Below are positions 35,131 through 47,014 of a stretch of DNA of 64,000 nucleotides, in pieces; the stretch's first letter is position 1, and every line of letters begins with the position of its first letter. Source of the DNA: Lepidostoma basale (Eukaryota > Arthropoda > Insecta > Trichoptera > Lepidostomatidae). The notes beneath the pieces were generated by a model that ran no database searches, was not told the DNA's origin, and was given only the letters and a program-made list of their open reading frames with translations. The translations under genes were made by a program, and so were the position numbers. The stretch spans positions 310,001-374,000 of the forward strand of contig JAHDVF020000853.1 of the NCBI GenBank assembly GCA_022606425.2. Reading direction: 5' to 3'.

Positions 35131-35616
35131 ATGCTGTCATTTGAAACGATTTTTTTTAACTGTAAATGTTGCCAGCCGCACTATAAGGGTTAAAAGGTTC
35201 ATTTTTATTTTATTGCAACTCCAGCTACACTGTATGAATAGGCTAGCAGAGCTAATAGCCGGTGCGTCGCAGTCATCAAACGGGATTAAAATAACCAATC
35301 TAAGCCCTTTTAATTTTAGTGTTTCAAAGAAGAAATTGTTAAGAAGTGCACGCTTGAGCACTTCATAAACAGCTTCTCTAAAATCTATCCGTGGATCATC
35401 ATGAAACGTTGTTTAAAGTTGACGCATATCCAATAACCGTCAAAGTACCAATTAAGGAACATCGACGAGGTAATTTTGCCATTTCTTTTACGATAGCATT
35501 TTATCAAGTTCCTTCTCGATCCAGTAACTAGTTTTTTAAATAATATTTTAGGAATTTGTTTTTTTGTATACAAATACATATAGAAAAATACTGGATTTTT
35601 ATCCATTGCGGATTAA

Positions 35617-35800
35617 TAATTTTTTAAGGATTAATTGTATCTCAATCTCTATTGTAAATGATTTGGAAACAGAATATGGTAGTCTAGGCGTTTACAGGAC
35701 TTATGACCTGTCATTGGTTGCGTTAAGCGATCACTTTATGTTAACAACATTCCCCATTTCGCCCTTCTTACGACACCACATTTAACAAAAAAAAAATTTT
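35617..35800 (+). repeat. Interspersed repeat K, copy 2
   Basis: This matches 2556-2745 over about 170 bp. A short inverted piece follows at 35840-35885 (CTGTTTCCAAATAATTTACG, the complement of the leader), so K may itself be part of a fold-back. Confidence 0.65.
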
Positions 35801-37355
35801 GAACTTGTATGTATGCTACTATTTTTAATAACTTCTGTTTCCAAATAATTTACGTCTTCGTCTCTATTGAGATACAATTAATATTTTAGGAATCATTTCC
35901 TAAACTCTGGTAAATGTATTTTGTTAAAATTTTACTTCACCAAAATAAAAGGTCTAGTTATACGAGTCCTTTAGCCATATTGGAAAAATTCAAATTCTCT
36001 CCCATAGATTTTTTTTAGGGCGCGCTCTGAAGGCGTTTAGCGGCAATATAGCAAACACCTTTTGGTCTGACTACATTTATTTTTGAACATGCATAATCAA
36101 CATTAGAAAAAAAATTAAATCGGTAATTCTATTATATATTTAACTTGTGATTGTAAATGAAATGCCCACATTCATTGAATATTTTTTTTGCCCTTTAACA
36201 GATAAACCCCGAGAAATGTTTTATTGTGAGATGGGATTTTATTAATTTCGCTAAGAACAGCACCTTCAAGTAGGTGCAGCGTCTCTTTAGCTGCGAAGAT
36301 CGATATTTCTACAATACCAATCAAACACCGTCGTAGTGTCAGCGGATGAAGAGATTTTAATTTAGTTTGTGGAAAAAAAAAACAGATCCAACAGGAATAC
36401 ACACACATATGAAATATTGTATATGAAGTCCTTCCCGAAATTTCGTTAAATACGGCATACCGCAAAGCAGCTCGGGCACCAGACTAGACGCGGTCAAATG
36501 TCTTTTGAATGGAGATTTTATTATTTATTTAAAAATATTTTAGAACCTGTTGATAATGAACAATTTCGGGAAAGATTTAATATCAATATAAAGTATCGCA
36601 AAAATTCATCCATGCTAAAATATGATATTTCTTGAATACACAAATCTACTTAATATATATGGTATTTATAGTAATATGATTATAATACCAAACTATAATA
36701 TTCAAATATATAAAAGCAGACATACAGATGAAATTAAGCTTGTTAATAGTATGCAGAGCGTGAGTATTTGAGTGGGACAGACAAGGTAAGCAAAGCAGAA
36801 TTATGGGTGGTATCTTCCGACATCTTGGATTAATATATGGTTCGTGTGATAAAAGTGGCGTCGTGGTCCAAACAATGATAATCAGGAGCCATTGCGCCGG
36901 ACAGGAGCCCTGATGATGGCCTTACTTCTCTCCGGCTGAACTTATTAGCCCACTGTTGGGTGTGACACAGTATGGCTTCCTAATATTCACGTGTTTATGT
37001 GTGTTATTATTTCATAACGCACATCTAATAAAAACAATTACCACATATTTAAATAAAACCAATTTTTTAATAAACTCAAAGCGTTACTACTTCGGAAAAT
37101 GGTAATATTTTATTAATGTAAACAGCTTATATAAGTGTTCGATTATGAAAATGTAGCAATGTCTAGAAGGGAGACATACAGAATGATCCACTTAACATAA
37201 GACTTTGATAAGGAAAAGACGGAAAACACCCATTGTAGAGATGAGTAGATGTACAATAGATTGATATTTAAGATAATAAATTAAAATAGTATTGTATTAT
37301 ATATTAAATTAAAATAACATACAAAATAATTTTTTTTTAACGAAACATTAATAAT
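35801..37355. other. Intergenic, nothing firm
   Basis: A 97-residue minus-strand frame at 36172-36465 has no recognised domain. CCCTGATGATGGCC at 36909 resembles a hammerhead core, but no GAAA box follows. Confidence 0.35.
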
Positions 37356-37690
37356 TTGTTTATGTGCTACAGAATTAAAAGAAACCTTGAACTTGAAGAA
37401 CTAATTAACCAGGAAACAGTAGTGAGATTCTGTAAGTCTCAACGCCTACGGTGGGCTAGCCATGTGGAAAGAATGCCAGAGGGTAGAACACCACAAATTA
37501 TATCCAGATGGGTGCCCCGCGAAAAGAGACCAAGAGGCAGACCGAGAAAAAGATGGGCGGATTGCTTGGAAGAAGATTGGGAGAAAATGGAAGGAGCTAG
37601 GGAATGGAGAGAGATGGCCAGAGACAGAAGTTAGTGGAGGAGGCCAAGTCCCACACCGGGATGTAGCGCCGAGAAATGAATAAATGAATA
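37356..37690 (+). pseudogene. Non-LTR retrotransposon C-terminus
   Basis: The plus strand encodes 'SQRLRWASHVERMPEGRTPQ', 'RPRGRPRKRWADCLEEDW' and 'WREMARDRS'. These are the closing motifs of a non-LTR retrotransposon protein from a family distinct from R and E. The 3' end is GCGCCGAGAAATGAATAAAT with an AATGA-type simple tail. Everything upstream of the C-terminal 90 residues is missing. Confidence 0.85.
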
Positions 37691-38105
37691 TATAAAATGA
37701 TAGATTTTGTTATTAATTCAATTTTATATTTTATATTTTTCCTCCTATTAAATCTCTTATTTAAATTCCCCAATCAACTGACTGTTTAAATACTAGTTAC
37801 GTTTAATTATGACTATAATAAGCTGGTCATCACGATATGATTTTTAGTTTGTCGCTGGTTAAAAAAATTAAATAGTGATGGTAACGCTAGTACAAACAAT
37901 TGTTATGGAAACAAACGCTGGTTAGCACAATTAGTTATATCATAATGGTATCGCTGATTAACACAATTAAGTTATATAGTTTAACTGGTTGATAAAATAA
38001 TCATTTGTGTATCACTGTTAGTAAAAAAGGTTACGCTGGTTGGTTTAATTAAATTAGATCATAATTGCATCACTTGGAATAATCTAAAGGAATCGCAGGT
38101 ATTGT
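37691..38105. other. AT-rich intergenic, nothing recognised
   Basis: No exon or shared repeat is seen. Confidence 0.4.
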
Positions 38106-38275
38106 GGAGTGGGAGATGGAGATAAACGATCAAGAGAAGTTACCCGTAGAGAAGTCAGGGTACAATGTTAATATGCACCCTTCCTTTGACAGGAAACTCT
38201 CAAAACCATATGAACATTTCTTGGGTCGCCAAGAAGACTGATGGTCACCAACACTTTCCCAAACACTCAAGTAAT
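38106..38275 (+). repeat. Outlying unit of the structured hairpin family
   Basis: TCAGGGTACAATGTTAATAT followed by GCACCCT at 38155-38182 forms the same stem-loop as the 26.8-31.1 kb array, with a similar leader (GAGAAGTTACCC). It lies 7 kb from the array. Confidence 0.5.
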
Positions 38276-38504
38276 ATAAAATCAGTTTTATTTGGAAACT
38301 AATAAATTTTCTGTGAAGCAGTTCACACCGGTTCTTATCACGGCACTTGTATTTAACGTGATGTAAAGTATTTACATTTCCTACTCATAAATAAAATTAT
38401 GAAATTTTTAATTTAATTTCCGTTTATATATTTACTGAAATCGGTTAAATTAATAAATTAATAAACTTAATGAAGTCGTTTGATTTATTTATAAAAAACG
38501 CAAT

Positions 38505-38915
38505 CGATCGGCATATCGTCACCTGAGAGTAAGAAGATTCCAAGTGTCAAAAGTAAAAAGCCGAGAAAAATTAAGTCAAAGTTTTGTTGGTTTCGGGTGT
38601 GTATCTTGGAATAAAAGGGTTCCATCTGAAGCAGATGAAACTCTTTTACCGAGAAACGTGTAAATTTTCTCTGGCGACAGTTGGAATAATAAAGTTCTAA
38701 GTGTAAATGAATCCTTCTTCAGTGAACCGTGTGTTTTGAATGATCAGATGGAACTTGATTATTTTCGTAACATCAAAATGACGATACTATTACATGTTGT
38801 TTTTTATTGTACGTATAGATAAGGTTAGTAAGAACCCTTTTCACGAAAAAAAGCCAAATGTGAAATTTTGTTAGTTGGTAAAGTCTTACTCTCAGATGAC
38901 GATATGTAGTTCGTT
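38505..38915. repeat. Inverted repeat pair with about 360-bp spacer
   Basis: GCATATCGTCACCTGAGAGT (from 38511) is complementary to the segment ending at 38907 (ACTCTCAGATGACGATATG), with few mismatches. No terminal features are visible outside the arms. Confidence 0.55.
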
Positions 38916-39651
38916 TTTTCGTTTCATTTTTTTTATAATAAATATTTAGATGCTCGTTTGGATGCATTAAATGGATGTTTTTTGTTGTTGTAGTGATTGA
39001 GGCAACGCCTAACGAGTGTAATGTGGTAACAAGAATAATCAATTAATAATTATTCATGAAGTGTAACGAAAAAAAATAAAATAAAAGCTAAGCATAAATA
39101 AGAGCCTCCCAAGGAAAATTCTCGAGATTCCAGAACCCGCCGACACACTATAAGTATTATTTGGAGTGCACGTTAGCGTTATTGATTATGCCAAACATAA
39201 ATATACTTGGCAGTGTTCAGCGGGCAGGGCATGATGGTGAGAGAATTCCTCGAAGACGACTCTTGTCCAGCTTAAACGATACTGCGTAATCGGGCTAAAT
39301 AATGTGAGCCATATTAACATTATTACTGCAACATTCAGACAATTCTGAGCTGATGTCATTCAGGTTGCAATGCGATCACCCACTTCAAAATGCATACAAG
39401 TGTACATGCGAGCAGGTATATCGTATCAAACAAATTACTTAAATCATGCAAAATAAACACTATTCACCCTACCTAATCCAACACGTGAATATTAGGACGG
39501 CAGTTTGAGCAATAGACAAGAATAGAGAGAAACCGTGAGATTTCAAGCGGCACAGCAATATCGAAAATAATACAACGGACATAAAGAAGTTACATATTAT
39601 TATAATATATATCTTTGATTATATATGTGGTCGGTTATAACCTTAACAATT
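38916..39651. other. Intergenic, nothing recognised
   Basis: No exon or shared repeat is seen. Confidence 0.4.
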
Positions 39652-39961
39652 AGCGATGAGGATAATCGAATGCAACAATCGGATTGGAGCTAAAATGTTA
39701 TCGTTTGATGCAACGCAAAGTAAAGCCTGCAGCTTAATTTTGAAAGAAAATCTGTAATCCGATTATTCACAAAAATAATCGATATATTTTATGACCATCG
39801 CTTGTCGTTGCTGGTCCTGTAAATAGAATCGAATATAAGACAATCCAATGATTATTCGATTATTCAAATAAATTAATCAAATAAGGATCATTCGATTATT
39901 TGAGTGATTCGATTTTAGAAATACTTCGACTATTTAAACCATTCGATTATTTCCATCTCTA
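39652..39961. mobile_element. Probable hAT-like MITE
   Basis: The left end AGCGATGAGGATAATCGAAT and, on the complement, the right end AGAGATGGAAATAATCGAAT form an imperfect terminal inverted repeat of about 22 bp. The AGAGATG start is common in hAT elements. The interior repeats ATTCGATTATT in both orientations. I could not identify the target duplication. Confidence 0.55.
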
Positions 39962-41479
39962 GTATTACCTTGTGGAGTACATACCAGAGGGTCCCGAGCA
40001 AGCTGGTAGAGCAATAGCAAGGGACGCTCCTTTACAACAGGGTCCAAGACTAGAGAGTAACGCTGGAACCTGTCGCACAGGAGTCCCCCTCGCCACCGGC
40101 GCGCCTCTACTTTACTACTTTCCTGACACTTCATTGCCACCTTGAAATTTAAATCACATTTTATTCTGTGTGTATTTTATGTCACGTTGTATTCATCAAT
40201 ATGCTTCTTATCAACATCCTTAGAACACCTAAAGTGTATCATGTTCGCGCCTCGGCGGTCTAGCATTGGAGCCCGGCGCGCAAGCGCAAGGAGCAAACTT
40301 TACTATCACCCAAGTATAATCAATGATCATTTTTACCATTTTTTTGGACCGCGCCGTTAAGCAAAAGTCGCCGAGATTATTAATTTTATATCAATTTGTA
40401 TTTTGAAAAACAAAGCATGCACTACCATTTGATTTTTTTGTTGTTTTTTCGATTGTCACTTAGAAGTCTTTATTAAATTTCAAAGAAGATTCCAACACTA
40501 AACCGTCGCTGTGCTTATCATGTTTCTTTCATATCTTCCCTCTACGCGTTTTAAAAAGCGATATGTAAAGGAAGGTATGCTGCGTGTATTCTTTTGTTAG
40601 TGAATTAAAAAACCTATAGAGGTATTGCAGTGCACTGCTGGAGCAGGGGAGACAAGTGCCGGTGGCAAAATGACACCACTCTGTGGTTTATGAGATGACT
40701 TTAGACATGCGTGGAGTGGCAGAGTTCGTTTACACCGATACGCACGGCGATCCCGAGTCAATCTTACTTCCCGGAAGGGACCGATTTTACATGATAAGAG
40801 ATGATACAAATTTTAAATTAAGATCAAAAATATGAATTACAACGACCTTTCTTTGAGAAGTATAAATAAATTCGGATCGCATTCGTGTGGATTATAATAC
40901 AAGTGTAAAAACGATCCCACACCGCGAACGTTCTCGCCCTTTGCCACACTTTCGGTCTTAATATATTAATCTAGTGCGCATAATGCCGACTGAAGAGAAG
41001 CACCCCTAAATAGTAATAAAAATTAATTTATATGATTAAAAAAAAAACATGATCAATGTGCTCCTCATTGCAATGGATTGTTGATGAGTGAGAAATCATA
41101 AAATCACTATCTTGAATTGTAAACGTATTCGAAACGTTGTTATTGAGGTGAAATCTGAAAAGATTTTAACAATTAATTCTGAGAATGAGTAAAAAAATAA
41201 ACAACAACAAAAAACGTGACCACCTATTATGGATTTGACACGCATAATAGGCAGCCACAATAAATAACATGAAAAAAGGGTAGCAACTGATGGTGAAAAA
41301 TGGACAAAATAATTCGGTGTAAGAACCGCGTGATCAAAGGAACACGAGGTGGGTGGAGAAGCGTATGCTAGGTTTACAAGTAATAAGCAAAAAGAGAGCC
41401 AACTACCAAGTGGGAATATTTGTAAAAAGCAGTAAAAGAACTATACACATAGTAGTTATTAGAATAATAAGCTTGTATT
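39962..41479. other. Intergenic, nothing firm
   Basis: Short GC-richer patches (40075-40105, 40250-40300) contain no supported exon. Confidence 0.4.
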
Positions 41480-41800
41480 AAATACAGAGAATAGTAACAA
41501 TAAGAATGAGATAAAGTAGTAGTATTAGTAGCAGTAGAAATAGTAGTTGTAGTAGTGGAGATAGTAGTAGTAGGTATAGAAGGTGAAGGTAGGTACAATC
41601 TACCAAGTAAATGAGCAGATACGAAGGTACGGTAAGTGTGGTAGTGGTATACAGCTACCATGTAATAGGTATAATAATAAACAAAAAAGGATCAGTAGGT
41701 ATAGTAGTTGTAGGTGTGCACCATTTAATAGACGGAAAATAAATAAATGAAAGATAAAGCTACAGTAGGTTTAGTAATATTAGTAGTATTGGTTTAAGCA
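41480..41800. repeat. Degenerate AGT-rich simple sequence
   Basis: Imperfect trinucleotide runs (GTAGTAGTATTAGTAGCAGT and similar) are densest at 41515-41580. Confidence 0.8.
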
Positions 41801-42069
41801 GTAGAACGAATATTTTGAGAATAATGTAATTTTAAAACGTAGTAAAGTAAGCGAGTCTTTTGAAATGAAAATATAATGACCAGAAGATGAATCAAGTATT
41901 CTTTTGTCGAGAAAAAAAAACAACAATAAATGTTTGAGCATTTTGGGTAGTCAGAAAACGATTTAAATTATAAGGATGTAGAAGTAGTCAGTACAGATGT
42001 TGGAACCCAGAACGCCCGGATTATTTCTCGCTCGATCTGTCGATAATTGTGGAACCTTCAGAACTAGCA

Positions 42070-42349
42070 ACACGCCGCGCCGTCTCGGTTCCGAATCGGG
42101 ACTTGCCGTACAACCGTAATTCACCGAGTTACAAAAACAGTGGATACACGTTCCGGGTACAGCGATTCTTTAAAAGAGTTCAAATTGTGCGGCTCGTTGC
42201 TCTATTCCGCCAGGCCGTCCCACGTGACTGGCGATCCGAAATTCAAGACGGAAATTGTCTCTTCCTTTCCACGCGGATTGGATTTCGCGGGCCGCGGCCC
42301 TCGAGGTGCCGCGCCGCTCACAAACCGTATTCAATCGCCCCGAGATTGA
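42070..42349 (+). CDS. Possible coding fragment, unidentified
   Basis: A 93-codon stop-to-stop frame runs through a patch that is markedly less AT-rich than its surroundings. It reads 'VDTRSGYSDSLKEFKLCGSL' and on to 'FDFAGRG'-like Gly/Arg-rich sequence, ending RIQSPRD. There is no ATG, no convincing acceptor or donor and no known domain. A second frame (42049-42363) is also open, which fits composition rather than coding. I list it only as a candidate exon or old TE fragment. Confidence 0.2.
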
Positions 42350-42688
42350 TTAGGAATTATTAAGATGAGGTTATTATATTATGATGTTAGGAAAGTAATG
42401 TTGAACTCAGGGTTCGTTCATTTCAGTGAGATTTTTTACAATAGTGAGTGAGAGTGCGTTTACAAAAAAACTAAACTATGTTTTTTTCTTCATTTTTTTA
42501 TGAATAGAAAATGCAAAAAATATAATAAATATACTCTATCAGCTTCAAATCATAAAAATAAAGTCCATTAAACTTTTAATATCGTTAATTATTATTTTTT
42601 ATAATTCTTACTTTTAAACAATTAAGGATGTGACAAATAATCATAATGATACTGTACAATGTTAAAATTTAAAGGAATTCTTTTATTT

Positions 42689-43182
42689 AACTAACTAACC
42701 ATGACGCCGTCTCTCCGAAGGGGTAGGCAGAAATAATGGACTGCCATAATTTTCTTTCCTGACATATTTCTCTCGATTCCTCAACATTCATACATCGTGT
42801 CATGCACGCGCGTCGATTTCTCTGACTCCTCACATGGCCGACATTCAATATTTGATTTATTTGATCGTGCCACGTTTTCCTCGGTCTTCCTCTATTTCTG
42901 GTTCCATTTATATCATTAACATATATTTTTTTTACCATTCTTTCTTCATTCATTCTTTCCGTATGTCCAAATCGTCTTAATGATCCTTTCATTATTTTGT
43001 TCATGACACCATCATTCGCACCACATTCACTTCTTATATTTTCATTCGACACTCTATCATACACAGAATATCCACACATTCGTCTAAGAGATCTCATTTC
43101 TACCGCATTTATTCTACTTTCATCCTTCTTTTGCCAGGGTACAATGTTAATCGCTTCCATACATAAGGGTCGGTAGAAGAAC
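42689..43182 (-). pseudogene. LINE family R copy 7 with 12-bp target duplication
   Basis: The minus strand reads the R C-terminus from 'INAVEMRSLRRMCGYSVYD' to 'YPFGETA' with only point changes (RRFGHTERM for RWFGHMERM). It is flanked by ATTCTTTTATTT at 42677-42688 and 43183-43194. This direct repeat fixes both ends: the (TTAG)n tail on the left and the 5' truncation point at GGTAGAAGAAC on the right. Confidence 0.9.
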
Positions 43183-43305
43183 ATTCTTTTATTTTATTTT
43201 ATTATTTTCATGTTTGGTGTCCCGGCCAATAGTGTCTGTAAAAATCCACGTTTTCTGGCAAATTTGTGTTGTTATTGGAAATTCAAAAACAAAACCACAA
43301 ACACA

Positions 43306-43545
43306 TTAATAATAATAATAATAATTTGGCTAATTTGTATAGCGCCGTTTTCGTGAATAGCTCACCTCAAGGGCATTTTGACAATGTTTTTAGTCATGAG
43401 AGCAATATGTGACACCGGGAATCAGATAACCGTTGTTTAGACTTTAAGCGATATTTTGAAAAGATGGGTTTTTAGGTGAGATTTAAAATCTGTCAAATAT
43501 AATAGTTGGTGTTACCTCTTAAATTGGTCATAGAAAGCTATCTGA
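43306..43545 (-). pseudogene. L2/CR1-like LINE 3' fragment
   Basis: An (AAT)n tail (43306-43326) is followed by TATAGCGCCGTTTTCGTG and CTCAAGGGC, related to the 3' end at 1600-1680. On the minus strand 'DFKSHLKTHLFKISLK' (about 43490-43440) is the C-terminal RT motif of this clade. Confidence 0.65.
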
Positions 43546-44058
43546 TTGGTTCCTGGGTCTTTGCAGGCGGAGTGTACGGTATTAGTTTCTAAAATACTCG
43601 GTGATTATAAAATTACTATCTTATCTTGAAATTATGAATATAAATTAATTTTAACCGCGGAAGGACATGTTTGTGTTTATGTTTTTTTAAATTACAGTAA
43701 GATCACAAATTTGCCAGAAAAATAAGAATTTCCCTGCACCCTTAGCTATTTGAAATAATTAAATAAATAAATAAAAAAAACTCATTCCTTTCAATTTTAA
43801 CATAGTGTATATAATATAGTATCCTTAAGAAAATCAGTAAACGGCATTAAAAATTGAATGGATTTTATTTTTGTGATTAATACAATAAAAGCTAATATAA
43901 TTTTCATTTAAAAAAAACTTGTTTGTTTATTTTAACGGTTGAATATAAAATATTATCGAAATATATTAATATTTTCTATTCATAAAAAAACAGGTTCTAG
44001 TATTTTTGTAAACGCACTTAAACTATTGCAAACAATCTCCCTGAAATGAACGGACTCT

Positions 44059-44583
44059 ACTTTGGAATATTGGTGCATATTATTTTCTATATTATTTTAT
44101 TACCTTTTGTGGTAATTTAATGAGTATTTAAAAATATATATGTCAAACACGATTTATGTGTGATAACAACAAAACAAACGATTATTTTAAATACTGGTGT
44201 TATAAATGAAATAATCAAAATACAAAAGTGTTGTATTTACTGAGCTGAGTAAATCAAGCAATTTTCCCGTAGTTATTTGATAGAAGTTGATGTCATAAAT
44301 ATATTAACATGGTATGTGATTGCAAAACAATTGAAACTTCAATTTTCACGTATTCCGTGAAAATTATATTTCTATGTTATATACATATAATATTAAATAT
44401 AAAAAAGTTTCTTTAATTACTTCCGTAAGTTGATGTCATAAAAGATCTTATCTAGAGTATATGGAAGAAAATAAATTAACATGGCAACACAATTTAAACT
44501 TCATTTTTCACGTTTTCACTGAAACTTCGATATCTATGTTATATATTATAGTTATTCTATGTTATATAAAAAAGATTTTTTAA
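44059..44583. other. AT-rich intergenic, nothing recognised
   Basis: Short direct repeats (TTGATGTCATAAA near 44288 and 44432, each followed by a similar ACATGG...CACG block) suggest an old local duplication of about 140 bp. Confidence 0.4.
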
Positions 44584-44682
44584 ATTTATTATTATTCTGA
44601 TGACTTGTATTTTAAGTGCGCCGTTTTGTAAAATCAATTACTCCAAGGGCGTACTAGGAAATGACTGACCGAACAGTGCAGA
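44584..44682 (-). mobile_element. L2/CR1-like LINE, 95-bp 3' stub
   Basis: This is nearly identical to 1589-1684 (CTGATGACTTGTATTTTAAG, GCGCCGTTTTGTAAAATCAA, GACTGACCGAACAGTGCAG) and includes the (AAT)n tail. The high similarity suggests recent activity of this family. Confidence 0.85.
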
Positions 44683-44908
44683 ATACATTTAAAATATATA
44701 TATTGTAACTAAAAGCGTAACTATTTGATTTAGAAAACATTGGATTTAAAGAAAAATATTGCCCAATTTAAGTCCCATTTTTAACATCTTGGAAAATGCT
44801 TGTTTTATATATTTTGATGTAAAGATATTTTATATATTTTAGCACAAAATATAGCAAATTGACTAATTATAGGGTAATTATTTTTCAGTAAGAAGAATTC
44901 TCTAACAA

Positions 44909-45388
44909 ACTAACTAACTAACTAACCATGACGCCGTCTCTCCGAAGGGGTAGGCAGAAATAATGGACTGCCACACTTTTCTTTCCTGACATATTTCTCT
45001 CGCTTCCTCAACATTCATACATCGTGTCATGCACGCGCGTCGATTTCTCTGACTCCTCACATGGCCGACATTCAATATTTGACTTATTTGATCATGCCAC
45101 GTTTTCCTCGGTCTTCCTCTATTTCTGGTTCCATTTACATCATTAACATATAATTTTTTTACCATTCTTTCTTCATTCATTCTTTCCATATGTCCAAACC
45201 ATCTTAATGATCCTTTGATTATTTTGTTCATGACACCATCATTCGCAACGCATTCACTTCTTATATTTTCATTCGACACTCTATCATACACAGAGTATCC
45301 ACACATTCGTCTAAGAGATCTCATTTCTACTGCATTTATTCTACTTTCATCCTTCTTTTGCTAGTTCCATGCTTCGCTTCCATACATA
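44909..45388 (-). pseudogene. LINE family R copy 8
   Basis: A 136-codon minus-strand frame gives the full R C-terminal tail ('SLRWFGHMERMNEERMVKK', 'RGRPRKTWHDQIS', 'YPFGETASW') with a five-unit TTAG tail at 44909-44930. It is 5'-truncated near CATAAGG. It is almost identical in sequence to copies 4 and 7. Confidence 0.9.
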
Positions 45389-45819
45389 AGGACAAAATTA
45401 TTGTTTTTCCCCACCCAATATATATTTAATTTTGTTTAATGTAAATCAACGCAAAATATATGTACTCGTATAGAGAACTATAAAAAAAATCTTCGCTAAT
45501 TCTAAACGCAACACAGACATATTTTTTTAGATTATGGATAAAACTAACATATGGTAGTTATATTGATTTAGATTTTTTTCCTGAAAAACTTCTATTTAAT
45601 TTCGTTACATCAATAAAATCATGTCAACTTTTGAAGAAAAAAAAAGGTTTTTAATTATAAAAATAAATGCTTGAATTAATATGTATCTGGGTGAGGTTCG
45701 ACCCACACGAAAGAATATCCAGGCGCGAAAAAAAAACGCGGAAATAATAGTTTTTGGTCCAAGAGGAATTATTGATAATCTTTCGGCATCTCCGTGCTTT
45801 CGTGAATAATCATTTGCGC
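45389..45819. other. AT-rich intergenic, nothing recognised
   Basis: No exon or shared repeat is seen. Confidence 0.4.
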
Positions 45820-45990
45820 GACGACCTCAGAGTACCGGAGTCGAGCGCAGGCGCTGAGGTGAAAGGGTTCTGGGTTCGATTCTCCGCTACATGCACGAGT
45901 ACATATATATGTTGCGACAGTCTGGCCGAGCAGCGGATCAAAGGATATATATGTGTAAGGATATCGCGCAACAGAAAATAAAACAGCAAT
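45820..45990 (+). mobile_element. Possible old tRNA-derived SINE
   Basis: A B-box-like GGGTTCGATTCTCC lies at 45869-45882, followed by a body with GTTGCGACAGTCTGG and an A-rich end near 45975. The A-box is not convincing, and no second copy is in the window. Confidence 0.3.
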
Positions 45991-46099
45991 TCGCATTTAA
46001 TAAATTCACGTGTAAAGCTTCACTTAGCGGAGTTTTACAGTGAAGTTACCAATGGCGGAAAATAAAATAAGATGGAAAATAAAAGAAAATGTCAAGATT

Positions 46100-46720
46100 G
46101 TAGAAGAATGCGTGTGCGGAGGACACTCGCTCCCTGGAACCACCGACCTGAAAACAAAAACATGCGAACGTGCGAATAATTCAACGCTTACCCAATACGC
46201 CGCACATGGGGCCGCCGGCCGGTGGACGGGTGACAGCCGATCTTCGGAGCGGAGAGCGCAGTGGAAACTCGAGTGTTTCCCATCTAGTTTCCCGAGCCGA
46301 AGGGTTCTCCTTTTCTCTGGATAGCGGGTCCCTCAAAAATTTTCCGCCGGCGTTACAGGACTGCAGACGCTAGTTCCGGGTGACATTTTTACTTTTAAGC
46401 ATCTGATGTAAACAAATATTGCACTTGGCAAAATCGATTTTCGAAACTCGTAGTGCACGCGTGTCTATAAGGTCGCGGATATTTTACAGATAATTTAGTG
46501 CGGGGTCTACGCAATTAGAGACGGGAGGCCGGCGGTGATCAATAGTGGAGCGGCGCGCGGCGATTTGGTTGGCCGCCGGCACGTGCATGTCGGAGGACGG
46601 CGCGCTCGTCTATGAGCTGGAGATTGGCGCATCGCCGGCTAGCGGCCGCCCGCCATGGCGCGCAGGCGCAGCGCCGGGGGGCGGGCGCCTGCGCGGGGAC
46701 TCTCGGCTAGTGAGAGCTTT
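46100..46720. promoter_or_regulatory. CpG-rich island without an assigned gene
   Basis: Two dense CpG blocks (46190-46370 and 46500-46715, with GGAGCGGCGCGCGGCGATTT and GGCGCACGCAGGCGCAGCG-like runs) resemble the CpG-rich leader of the gene at 53.9 kb. The open frames across it (for example 46545-46799) are compositionally driven. It may be an upstream or alternative promoter, but no splice-compatible exon was identified. Confidence 0.35.
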
Positions 46721-47014
46721 TCACCCCGAGTGCAAAATTTTACTACTTTTGCAAGAATGCATTCAATGGGTACTTTTTATCCATCAGAATATAGACTAGA
46801 ACTCTTCATTTTATCGAACATTTAACATTTTTACAAACCAATGATTCCTGCAATCGGCGGATTCTTATTATTACAAAATTCACGCTTTATACCGCGAACC
46901 TCCCCTGTGACAAACTTTTCAACCAGAAACCCGTAAAAATGAAAATCACTATCTTCACATAAAATCAGGCGGCAACTAGCATCGGTTAAAATAAATTGTA
47001 TTAGATATTTTACT

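Larger units (their letters stand above)
42409..44058. repeat. Large fold-back element J with nested LINEs
   Basis: The left arm starts AGGGTTCGTTCATTTCAG (42409). The right arm, read on the complement, starts AGAGTCCGTTCATTTCAG (44058). Internal blocks match in inverted order: TTTTTTTATGAATAGAAAAT, ATAAAGTCCATTAAA, TGTTAAAATTTAAAGGAATT and TTTTCTGGCAAATTTGTG. The right arm is about 510 bp and extends to 43546. The left arm is broken by a LINE R copy (42689-43182) and meets an L2-like fragment at 43306. A lone arm lies at 8060-8393. No transposase is visible. Confidence 0.7.

Noticed and set aside
36172..36465. 97-residue minus-strand frame
   Set aside because: No domain, a non-ATG or weak start, an AT-rich background and no splice context.
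36905..36950. CCCTGATGATGGCC as another hammerhead core
   Set aside because: The following sequence offers GGCUGAAC but no GAAA box or stem III, so it fails the pattern.
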